Assembly: GCF_000151315.2 (NCBI RefSeq)
Contig: NW_011887307.1
Coordinates: 624,876-688,875 of the forward strand
Source: Capsaspora owczarzaki ATCC 30864
Taxonomy: Eukaryota > Opisthokonta > Filasterea
Direction of reading: 5' to 3'
Length of the DNA: 64,000 nucleotides
The notes below the pieces were generated by a model. It had not been told where the DNA came from and searched no databases. It worked only from the letters and a program-made list of their open reading frames with translations. The translations under genes and the position numbers were made by a program. How positions within the stretch are numbered: the stretch's first letter is position 1; the number at the start of each line of letters is the position of its first letter. Positions 11,784 through 20,277 of this stretch are shown piece after piece.

Positions 11784-12622
11784 TCATAGCCATTGCGGAC
11801 GATGCTCGAGCAGATACACCAGCTCGCGTGTGTCAAACATTTCAATGAATTGTTGATCGAGGATGCGCGCCTTGGTCCCTGCAAATCGCTGATACTCGTC
11901 GAATATGCTCGTTACCGTCCATTTCTGCGAGATTGGGAGATTGCGAGATGTGTAAGTCCGAGCGATTGCCTCAACAACGAACAATGTCTGTCCAAGTCAT
12001 CAGCTCAACAAAATACCTGAATCTTGCGCAAGCACCCGACGAGACAGCCAGTGCGGTGCTTGCCCTTGTTGCAGTGGATGAGCAGAGGGTGGTTGCGGCT
12101 GTCCAACAGCGCGACGAGTGCCGCCCGCAGCGTGGCAGCTGGAATATGCGTGAACGGCTCCTTGTTTCCATGAATCGGAAAGTGCAGCAGCGACAGCGTC
12201 TGGTCGCCGATGAACTGGGCGTTGTCGCCAACGTACGGCTCTGGGCACAGGTACAGGATGGACTTGAGCCCGAGCTTGTTCAGGAACGGAAAGTTCTTCT
12301 TGCCCGGGTAGCCCGACCGATACACGCCAGGCGCCACAATCGCAAAGTTGAGTGGCGGCACGAGCGGCTTGACGGACGAGAAGGCGCGGAAGCGGACCAT
12401 GTCTGGCTGCCTCTGGTCGTGGTCATCATGGTCATCATGGTCGTCTTCGTGGTCATCGCTATGATCTTGGTCATCGCTATGATCTTGGTCTTGGTCTTGG
12501 TCTTGGTCTTGGTCTTGGTCTTGGTCTTGGTCTTGGTCTGGGTCGTGGACGGGGGATGGGTCTGCTGAATGCATTGTGAAGAATCTGAGACACAATGAAA
12601 GATTGTTGTTGACTGAGTTCAT
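11784..12622 (-). CDS. Siw14/PFA-DSP-type atypical dual-specificity phosphatase
   Basis: This family (yeast Siw14, Oca1/2; plant PFA-DSPs) hydrolyses phosphate esters; Siw14 removes the 5-beta phosphate of inositol pyrophosphates. There are two exons: 12622-12017 and 11924-11784. The catalytic loop reads HCNKGKHRTG, the Cx5R signature with a family-typical KGKHR. Upstream lie VAPGVYRSGYP and LGLKSILYLCPEPY, and downstream EYQRFAGTKARILDQQFIE, all hallmarks of the family. The first ATG is at 12622; a second in-frame ATG at 12574 is equally possible. The region before the fold is unusual: about 18 residues of alternating Asp-Gln from a hexanucleotide repeat, then Asp/His-rich sequence. Total length is about 248 residues, larger than core PFA-DSPs because of this tail. 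It is convergent with MMS19 (about 200 bp apart). Confidence 0.9.
12482..12540. repeat. (TTGGTC)n hexanucleotide repeat inside the phosphatase coding region
   Basis: About 9 nearly perfect copies. Read on the minus strand they encode alternating Asp-Gln near the N-terminus of the Siw14-like protein, so length changes by whole units stay in frame. Confidence 0.9.
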
Positions 12623-12972
12623 GTGAAATTGTAACTTGGGAAGATGGTTGATATTGAATACGATGATGATGACAAGGTACAGATGCGCTTTTGATGTTCA
12701 TAGATGAAGAAGCTTGAGAGCCGAGTTCATTGCAGTTTCCATTGAGCTGCTTCCCCATTGCCATTGAGCCTTTTTGTTTTGTTCCTGCACTTCTGTTGAG
12801 TATTTTGATTTCCAACTTTTCAACTTTTGAAGCCAGTTTCTCAGATTTGCAGTCTTTTGTTTGTTTTCCCCCTTGACTACGTCACACTCCACCCCACTCA
12901 ACCCCACTCAACCCCACTCACCACCACCACCCCCAAACAAACAACTCTCTTCAAAACCTCCTTCCCCAAACC
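12623..12972. promoter_or_regulatory. Shared divergent promoter region, phosphatase / SH3 gene
   Basis: 350 bp separate the start codons of two divergent genes. Three perfect tandem copies of ACCCCACTCA lie at 12891-12920, just 5' of the SH3 gene, followed by a CCA/CCC-rich pyrimidine stretch. That this region drives both genes is inferred from geometry. Confidence 0.5.
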
Positions 12973-14053
12973 ATGGCAACTCGTCTTCGCGACTTTTACG
13001 GCGGTCGGTTCCTCAGCGAGGTTGACTTTATGGTTGCCGAGGGCGTCCTGTCGCCTGCCACTGCCGCAGCCGTCCGCGCCGACCTCCAACGCGCCGGCAT
13101 CACCGACCAGCACCAGCACCAGCAGCAGCAGCAGCAGTACCAGGCTCCTCCACCGGTAGCTGCGGCGGCCCCATCCAAGCTGCCGTACCCCGCGCCCAAA
13201 GCCGCAAAGGCGCCCAAACATGCTCCCTATCCGCAGCCCCAGGCGCAGGTCTACCCGCCGCAGCAGCCCGCAGGTAACAGGTCGTCACGACTCATTGAGA
13301 TTGTCATCAGAATAATGGCCATTGTGGAGAGTGTGGAGAGTGTGGAGGGAAAGACCGACCGGCACTTGACGTTGCTGTTGCTGATCCATTGCATTCTGCT
13401 ACTATGGACTTTGACGATTACTAACTGATCATGACAATGATGGTGATGATAATAATAATAATGATGATGATGATGATGGGTCGTTTTTGTTTTTTTGGGA
13501 AATATAGGACTTCGCGTGCGCGCGTTGTACGACAATCCGTCAACCGAGCCGGACGATCTCGCTTTCAACGCAGGCGACGTGATTGACAATGTCAAGGAAG
13601 TCGACGCAGATGTAACAAAAAGAAAACAGCTCACATCAACATTGCTGCTAGTTGGGCAACGCAATGGCCAATCTCATTCGCTCTCGTTTGCTGGGGTTTT
13701 TTGATAGTGGTACCAAGGCTCGCTCGCTGGACGCACTGGCATCTTCCCGCGCAGCTTTGTGGAGCCGCTGTAAGATAGATGTAGACCGAGCACCTTTTCT
13801 GAGTCGTTTTGTTCAAATTTTGCACTCACTCTCTCGTCTTTTCAGTCCCGCTGGTCCTCCGCAGCAACCCTACCCGCAGCAGATGCCCGTGCAGCAAGTG
13901 GTGGTTGCGGGACCTCCGCCGCCCACGAACGTTGTTGTTGTCAAGAACGACAAGCCAAGCACTGGAGAGCGCATGAAGGACCACGCCATGATGGCGGGTG
14001 CAGGCGGTTTTGGCTGGGGAATTGGTCGCGGTCTTGCCGGCAAGATCATTTGA
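12973..14053 (+). CDS. SH3-domain protein resembling yeast Lsb1/Pin3
   Basis: Four exons: 12973-13273, 13508-13611, 13708-13769, 13846-14053; all phases close (about 224 residues). Residues 1-40 are helical (LRDFYGGRFLSEVDFMVAEG), followed by a Q/P/A-rich linker. A single SH3 domain is split over exons 2-4: RVRALYDNPSTEPDDLAFNAGD, then WYQGSLAGRTGIFPRSFVEPL. It carries the ALYD, WYQG and G-IFP-FVE signatures. The tail is Pro/Gln-rich and ends in a Gly-rich hydrophobic segment (GAGGFGWGIGRGLAGKII). This order (helical N-terminus, SH3, PQ-rich tail, Gly/Ala end) is that of yeast Lsb1 and Pin3, which bind the WASP homologue Las17 and restrain actin assembly at endocytic sites. Orthology is inferred; SH3 linkers evolve fast. 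Confidence 0.8.
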
Positions 14054-14231
14054 TTTTTTTCCTCCCTTGTCTTGTGCAAACCGGAGCGATCGCATCTGAA
14101 TAGTGAACAGTTAATGTGATTTTTGTGCCTTGTTTTTCTGACTTTTGTACTCGTGAGCTGCTTTCTTTTGGAATATGGATACTGTATTGGTTTTGATTCG
14201 ATGGCATCAAGGTTTTCTCTTTGAAATCATT

Positions 14232-15084
14232 TCATGGCGCATTTGTCGGTGGCTTTTCTGTGCTCTTGGATTGCTGCTGTTGTGCCGCTTGCTGCTTTTC
14301 ACGTAGTTGCAGTGCAGAATCTTCAAAGAAGGCGTTCGATTTGAGATAGCCAGATTGGTAAAGCCGCGTGCAAAATTGAAACAGAGCAGGTGTGGCCCCG
14401 TATGCGACGCCAGCAACGGCAGCGCCTCCAATGACTGCAGGCACACCCAGAGCAACGCTTCCTAGAACTACCAACGTTACGAGGCCAGGCGAAAAGAGAA
14501 TGTGAGCGGCCACAACAACTTTGGAACGATCTCTGCATGCCTGTCGCCAAAAAAAAATCCACGAAGCTGGTGATTGCGAACAAACGCGACCTACTTTTGT
14601 GACGTGCAAAGCGTGTCTGGTGCAACCGGTAGAGCCAATCACCGTTGCCATACGCGTACAAGGACGTGGCGAACAAGGCGCCGACGCCACCCATGGTCGC
14701 GCGCAAGAACTCTGGTAACTCGTACCTGATCATGCAATGAATTATCAGGGGATGATCACATCCCGCATTGCATGAGTGGAGAGTGAGTGATCTGCATGCA
14801 ACCAGCTCCCCCACGAGGACGAGGACGTTGAACGCATGCTGCTGCGCGACAACGAGCCAAGCAACAACGTACTCCCAGCCTTGCTTGGCGGCCAGCTTGG
14901 AGTTGCGCCACGAGTCTGGGATGTCGTTGCCGTCGGGCACTGCCTGGACGACGACCGGCAGCTTCTTGTGGCAGTGTGGGCAGCGTTGAATGTCTGAAGC
15001 GGGAAGCGGGGGGGGGTCCACGATGACATGAGGCCAGGCATGTTGATCAGCATCAGCATCAGCATTTATCAAGCAGCTTGGCAA
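14232..15084 (-). CDS. Small membrane protein with a Cys pair and an RNF19-like hydrophobic tail
   Basis: I support three exons: exon 1 ending at 14803, exon 2 14718-14595, exon 3 14530-14232. Exon 1 encodes IQRCPHCHKKLPVVV, a zinc-ribbon-like CxxC. Exons 2-3 join to RHKN-RSKVVVAAHILFSPG, followed by a strongly hydrophobic LVTLVVLGSVALGVPAVIGG and a Gln/Ser-rich tail. The exon 2/3 join and hydrophobic stretch resemble the C-terminal membrane region of RBR ubiquitin ligases such as RNF19 (an HK motif before a transmembrane segment with SP and GVP). No RING1-IBR-RING2 set is present, so function is unknown. The start is unresolved: no in-frame ATG precedes the CPHC segment after the upstream stop. 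Either a 5' exon is missed or the G/C run at 15006-15014 is miscounted. The exon 1/2 junction is the least certain. Confidence 0.55.
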
Positions 15085-15519
15085 AAGCGAGCGTGTTGAT
15101 ATTTTGGGGCGATGTGATTGAAGGTGGGGATCAACTCAACTTGTAACGCGGTCCATTGTTGACTGATTGGAGCTTGGTCGTTGTTGTTTCTCAGATGTTG
15201 AGATGACAATTCAATCTCAAATAAAAAAACTCAAACAGAGACTGAGCTATTTTGTTGTGAATGGGGCTGTGCTTGTTGCATTTAAGCATTCAGACGATCA
15301 TCGCACAACGGAGAAACGGAGAGAAGAAACCATTGGAGCAGTCCTGCCGCATCGCCCTTCCGTGTTGGAGCGAGGATTTGTGCCACAATATTTTTGTTGC
15401 AGTGAAACGGCAGAAGGAGCAGGATTTTCGGTTTGGTTTGAAGCCTGAAATTGATTGTCCGTTCACTTTGCCACGACGAATTTACAGCACGTATACCGAG
15501 ATGACCAGGCTACGTTCAA

Positions 15520-15592
15520 GCTCCCATAGCTCAATTGGCAGAGCGCGACACTAGTAATGTCGAGGTAGCGTGTTCGATTCACGCTGGGTGCA
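15520..15592 (+). tRNA. tRNA-Thr (anticodon AGT)
   Basis: A full 73-nt cloverleaf is visible. The D stem is GCTC/GAGC with loop AATTGGCA. The anticodon stem is CGACA/TGTCG with loop CTAGTAA, placing the anticodon AGT at 15553-15555. The variable loop is AGGTA. The T stem is GCGTG/CACGC with loop TTCGATT. The acceptor GCTCCCA/TGGGTGC pairs except for a T-T mismatch at 3:70; discriminator A. There is no intron and CCA is not encoded. A34 would be read as inosine to decode ACU and ACC. Its body strongly resembles fungal and animal tRNA-Thr(AGT). Confidence 0.93.
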
Positions 15593-15599
15593 TCCTCTC

Positions 15600-15606
15600 T
15601 TTTTTT
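15600..15606 (+). terminator. RNA polymerase III terminator of tRNA-Thr
   Basis: A run of seven T begins 8 nt after the discriminator base, the usual Pol III stop. More T-runs follow to about 15640. Confidence 0.8.
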
Positions 15607-15737
15607 GTTTTTTTTTTGGTTTTTTTCGGTTTTTTTTTTTTCTGTTTTGTTTTGTTTTGCTTTTTGCTCAACCTCCTTGCCACTTGTCATGTACACATTT
15701 TTTTTAATTTCCTTTTACTTTAAAACTCAGCTGTCGC

Positions 15738-18365
15738 TCACGCATCACGCAACACAAACTCGACGAGATAGCGAGGAATTTGCTGGGAAGGATCGTACAC
15801 GACCCACTCGTCTTGGACAATGAGGGGTGACGATCCGGCGCGTGCCAGCACAGAGTGGTGGCCGTGCGGCGCCTTGAGGAATGGTTTGGGTCGAGGTGCT
15901 TCGCGCGGCTTGCCAAGAATCACGTCAGAAAGGAACAAGAAGCCGCCACGATCGTGCTTGAGCTTGCTTCCGGCGGCGTCGCTTGGGGGGATGGCGAACG
16001 GAGCCGAGGTCGCCGAGGCACCTGGCCTCAAAGCCGCGCGCTGTGTGAGAGCTGCCGCGAATTTGGAGCCTTCGGCATGGGGCGAGACAGTAAACTGGGC
16101 AGACTTGCGCCAGTCGTCCGCAAAGTACATGCCAGGTCCCAGCAGCGCTCCCGAGATAACCACGCCAACGAGCCACTTTGGCATGACAAAGTTGTTGCGA
16201 AGAATGTTCAGGACGTTGCGGCTGCGCGTGCCATGAAACAAGCACGCCGTGCGACTGTGGGCCATCGCGGATGCACGCCACGCCAGCTGCTCGTCGCCAA
16301 AGCGGCGCAGCAAATCAGGCCGCGCTATGCTTGGTTGAGATGCAACCATGGAAAAGTCCGCTCCACGAGGAACGATTGGACCAGGCGAGACGGAAATGCC
16401 AGCATCATGAAGCCGACCAGCCGTGATTGTCGGATCAAGCTTGTGCGGGGGCAGCAGACCTTGCGGGTCATTCAACAGAGACCGCACGCCCGCGCACTGC
16501 GCAGCGATTTCCACTTGGCGAGCGAGAAACTTTGTTTCGACGGAGGGATCGATGGGTGAAACGTCCCAGACATTGACCAGATCAATACTGAGCGCTTTAT
16601 CGGTGGGGCTGGCAATCGCTGCTTTCCCGCGATGATGGTGTGCATGCGCCCCGGGCACGGGTGGTGTGTCCGTCGTGGCGGGTATCCACTTTTGCAACCA
16701 GTCCAGCTCGGCTGCGTTCTTGGGATGCAAGGATTCGAGGCTGCCAGTGGACGACAGCTGCCGAGATCCAATCAGCTCCAGCCGCAGGCCAAACAAGCTC
16801 GCAGCGCGTTCCAGCTCAAGATTGGATGGCAGCTGCGCGGCGTTGCTGTCTTGCGAAGGAGATCCACAAGCGGCCGCGACAGCGGCGGCAGCGGCCATAC
16901 GCGTGACCCGCGCTCGCTTGACTTGCATTTGCAGTTGTGTTTTGATCAAATCGAGGTCTTCGTGCCATTGCTGCAGGTTTTCCGGAGATAGTACACCCAT
17001 GTGCGTACTAGAACGCGTCCGAGGAAGATGACGAGGAATGCGGGACAGCAGCATGCGAGACAGTTTTTTGAGCTCCGGGTCGTTTGCGTACAAATCCCAG
17101 GCATGCGATACAGTCGGCGTTACTCGCTTTGGCTTGGCCTTCTTACTGTCGTCAGCTGATGCCTTGGCTTTGGAGGGTGACGATTCTTCCTGACGAGGTT
17201 GCTCCACGGCAGCGGTTTTGGTGGCTTTTGCGGATGTGCTTGCGCTGGGCTCTGTCGCTCCGGTTTCCATGAGCTGCACACGCTCGAACGCTTGCTTTAC
17301 AACTTTTTGTGCTTCGACAATCGCACTGACGGTCGGCAGGGCGTCACTCACGAGGGTTGTTTGGATATAGCCTCGCGTTTCGACGAGCAAATCGCTCACC
17401 AATTGCGCCGAGACGGGGTGGAGGGTTTGCGTCTCGCCGTTCAAGAGCGTCTGGACTCCGGAGGGCGCTCGTTCCTGCTCGTCCATTTCTCGAAGGATGG
17501 CTTCCAAGTTGTCATCGTCTATCGGGTCGACTGAAAACAAGCCGTCGCTTGCCACGGGTGCAGAAGCTGTTGAAGTGTCGAGCGGCGCGTTGTTGTTGTG
17601 GGGTGTCTTGTCTTTTGCCACGCGTGGTGGGTGTGGTTGCAGTCCGATGAGCTTGGCGGATGCAAGACCAGTGCTGCGAACAGCCTGAGGACGGACGAGA
17701 TACAAATCTTGATCCGGCTTGGGTTGCAGCACCCTTCCCAAGGCTGGATCGTCCACCCAGATGCCTCGCTTGACATTCTTCTCCATGAGGCAATTCACAA
17801 ACAGAGCTTGGGCGTTGGCCTCAGAATCGCATTCGTACCACATGAACGAGATTGAATTGTCCTGGACGCGCGTGCGGCCCCATTCTGTGTAGACAAAATG
17901 ACGCACGTACTCGCCAGTCGGCAGACGTTCTGGTGGGCTGTACTTGGCATCTGTCGCTTGCTGGTTTGTCGTCTCTGTGGAAGAGTTTCTTGTTTCGCTG
18001 GGAGGCGTCGTTTCGTCTGGAGCTTGGGTCAATTTCTTCTTCGTCTTGGCGGTTTTTCCCGCCAATGGAGTCTCTGCTGGTTGAGCGACCTGGGCGGCCT
18101 GGGCGGCCTGTGCCTCAATCTCGAGCGCAGCGGGCGACGCCTTGGGTACGATCTGCCTCACGACAGCGGCGTGGTAGTATTTGTTGCTCGCCTTCTTGTC
18201 ATCGAGGACAACGCAGCCCAGGTCAGCGATTTTCGCTCGCTCAAAGTCGCCGTCCGCCGTCGCCGCCGGTCCGCTGCATACAAACTCGAGCTCCGCCTGG
18301 TGCGTTGGGTAGACGTTCCGAGGGTATGTGCGCAGGATGCCCTTGCGTCCCAGGCGTATCTTCAT
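15738..18365 (-). CDS. Poly(ADP-ribose) polymerase with WGR and catalytic domains
   Basis: A single uninterrupted exon of 875 residues. The start is the ATG at 18365 (MKIRLGRKGILRTYP); no earlier ATG exists in frame. A WGR-like domain lies near residues 160-235, with YTEWGRTRV. The catalytic ART domain spans about 600-875. It carries the H-Y-E triad: LFHGTRSRNVLNILRNNF (NAD-binding His), GPGMYFADDWRKSAQFT (Tyr) and QDEWVVYDPSQQIPRYLVEF (Glu, which favours true polymer or branch activity). Between them lie Ala/Gln- and Ser-rich linkers and a helical stretch (LQQWHEDLDLIKTQLQMQVK) that may be a diverged helical regulatory domain. No zinc fingers are seen, so it is closer to PARP2/3-type architecture with long linkers. 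Role in DNA-break signalling is inferred. Intronless, unlike most neighbours. Confidence 0.92.
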   Translation of the reverse strand: MKIRLGRKGILRTYPRNVYPTHQAELEFVCSGPAATADGDFERAKIADLGCVVLDDKKASNKYYHAAVVRQIVPKASPAALEIEAQAAQAAQVAQPAETPLAGKTAKTKKKLTQAPDETTPPSETRNSSTETTNQQATDAKYSPPERLPTGEYVRHFVYTEWGRTRVQDNSISFMWYECDSEANAQALFVNCLMEKNVKRGIWVDDPALGRVLQPKPDQDLYLVRPQAVRSTGLASAKLIGLQPHPPRVAKDKTPHNNNAPLDTSTASAPVASDGLFSVDPIDDDNLEAILREMDEQERAPSGVQTLLNGETQTLHPVSAQLVSDLLVETRGYIQTTLVSDALPTVSAIVEAQKVVKQAFERVQLMETGATEPSASTSAKATKTAAVEQPRQEESSPSKAKASADDSKKAKPKRVTPTVSHAWDLYANDPELKKLSRMLLSRIPRHLPRTRSSTHMGVLSPENLQQWHEDLDLIKTQLQMQVKRARVTRMAAAAAVAAACGSPSQDSNAAQLPSNLELERAASLFGLRLELIGSRQLSSTGSLESLHPKNAAELDWLQKWIPATTDTPPVPGAHAHHHRGKAAIASPTDKALSIDLVNVWDVSPIDPSVETKFLARQVEIAAQCAGVRSLLNDPQGLLPPHKLDPTITAGRLHDAGISVSPGPIVPRGADFSMVASQPSIARPDLLRRFGDEQLAWRASAMAHSRTACLFHGTRSRNVLNILRNNFVMPKWLVGVVISGALLGPGMYFADDWRKSAQFTVSPHAEGSKFAAALTQRAALRPGASATSAPFAIPPSDAAGSKLKHDRGGFLFLSDVILGKPREAPRPKPFLKAPHGHHSVLARAGSSPLIVQDEWVVYDPSQQIPRYLVEFVLRDA

Positions 18366-19069
18366 GATGGCGAGGGGTGATGGGCGGTAATAATGGCCCA
18401 AGGGATTTTTTTGAGGACTGAGCAATTGTTTCGCGTTTTCAAACCCATGATTTGAGGCTTGTATTACGCCATTCCCATGCCCCGATTCCCCATGGTGGCT
18501 GCATGAGGTTTGTTGGAAATATTATTTGGAATATTATTTGATGCTTTTTGTTCGGGGCGGAGGAGTCTCTGGAGGTGATTGGCGACGCTTCGCACTGTGC
18601 TGGGTGTCTGAGAGAGGAGACGGGAAAAGAAGTTGGTCTTTTGCAGATAATTTGATGAACTGATTGTTACTGATAATAATGCATGCGTTGAAAAGGCTCG
18701 AATCGCTCATGGTTGGATTTGTCGGAGAGCAATGATCGGCTGTGATCCTTGGGTTTTGGGGACACACAATACTGTGTTTTTTTTTTTGTTTGTTTTCACC
18801 GTCTAAAGCTTTATTACGAATAACAAAGAACAAAGAACGTAGGATATGAGACAGTTGAGTGTCGTCATAACGCACACCAAGGAAGGCATGCGGGTAGAGT
18901 GCTCAAAAGCTAGCAAACGAGCTCGAACAGATGATCAGCCGAGCTGACAATGGAAAGGATCAGGCATTCCACCTATACACCACGAAAGACATGTTGCGAG
19001 CCAACACGGTTCAAACAAGTAGACGGCTTGCAGGCGGTGGGACAGCACACTGTCGTAAGGAGCGACAAT
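18366..19069. other. Intergenic, nothing recognised
   Basis: About 700 bp between the PARP start and the 3' end of the next minus-strand gene. It has short T-runs and a small chance ORF (18534-18875, minus) with no protein-like features. Confidence 0.6.
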
Positions 19070-19906
19070 TCAGAAGTCAGTCTTTGTGCTGGGTAGCTCG
19101 TAGATCGTGTCCTGGAAGGCGAGGGTAGAGTTGATGATGTCTCGATAACGCTGACGACCGTTGGTGAGAGTGTGAAGACTCTGCATCAACTCAATAGCGT
19201 TGCCTATGAAATCGAAGGTGAGCTGGGCTTGGGGAAACCGTGCCAATCGAGAAGCCTCCTCCTTCCATCCTTCTGCATCATTGAGCTCCAGGATGATGCT
19301 CGTGATGATGGTCTCGATGTAAGTCACCAGCAAAATCTTCAACTCGTCATCGACTTCGACAGGAGGTTCAGACACCGGTTGTGGAGCGCAATTCTCGGCA
19401 GCACATAGCGCGCGATAGCGATATGTCTGTTCAGGTTCGGGATCAACCTGTTGACAAATTGCTATCAGTGCAGTGTTAAGATCGACACACATGGACAAGC
19501 AGCGCAATTCATCTCACTTACACCGCAAAGAACGTCGAAGGACTTTTTGACTGCTTCCCACGACGTTGCGAGATAGAAGCCGGTGTACAGTTTGAACGCG
19601 CCCTTGTTGGCCTTGACCTACCACCCAGCAAAACAATAAGCTTCAATGTGCTGGCTTCAGAAGCGGCTCGACACTGATGGCAGTAGTGTATACCTTTGAC
19701 AAATCTTCCCAAGGCTGCCTGATCTTTTTGCGATACACAAACATTGACCGCGTTACATAAGCCTGCACTTTCTCAGACGCGTGCGGCAGCTTGGACAGAA
19801 GTGCGAGAGCTCGCACCATATCGCCAGGCGAGACTTGATGAATGTCTGTGAAAGCAGCACTGACCGCGGCCTCGGAGCGGGGCTCAGACCGAGAATTCCG
19901 AGACAT
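19070..19906 (-). CDS. Unidentified 228-residue helical protein
   Basis: Three exons with closing phases: 19906-19694, 19617-19522, 19447-19070. The protein begins MSRNSRSEPRSEAAVSAAF (ATG at 19906) and is soluble-looking. It contains KVQAYVTRSMFVYRKKIRQP, VKANKGAFKLYTGFYLATSW, an acidic linker with Pro/Val (SEPPVEVDDELKI), and a helical C-terminal half (VTYIETIITSIILELNDAEG). No signal peptide, transmembrane helix, Cys/His cluster or catalytic motif was seen, and I do not recognise the family. An AG just upstream of the ATG could be an acceptor, so a 5' non-coding exon is possible. Confidence 0.75.
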
Positions 19907-20277
19907 TACCTGAACGAAGAGATTCAATAAACGACTGGTTTTGGTTCAAAAAACTGCCTTTGAAGGAACTCGATCATGCAACAAGCGAAAGCTTGTCACA
20001 TATGTCCTGTGCTTTTCATTTCACCATCTGTAACTGGCTCTTGATGTAAGCGGTTCTAGGGATGTCATTCACTGCATATCGCGGTGGTTGGTCTGGTTCC
20101 AGAATGACATGCACATCTTACAAATGGATAACACATTAAAATGATGACAATGATTGGCAAATTGACAGCGAGCAAACAACACAACAAAGGCTGACCCAGA
20201 AGACTCACTCACATCCCAAACCAACAAAACAAACAAACAAACACTAGTATCCATCAACATGCACTCAGGCCCAGCGG
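19907..20277. other. Intergenic, nothing recognised
   Basis: About 370 bp between two minus-strand genes, with a short (CAAA)n stretch near 20220-20242. Confidence 0.6.

Noticed and set aside
18534-18875. 113-codon minus-strand ORF between PARP and the orphan gene
   Set aside because: Low-complexity, no motif, overlaps T-runs; no splice partners found.
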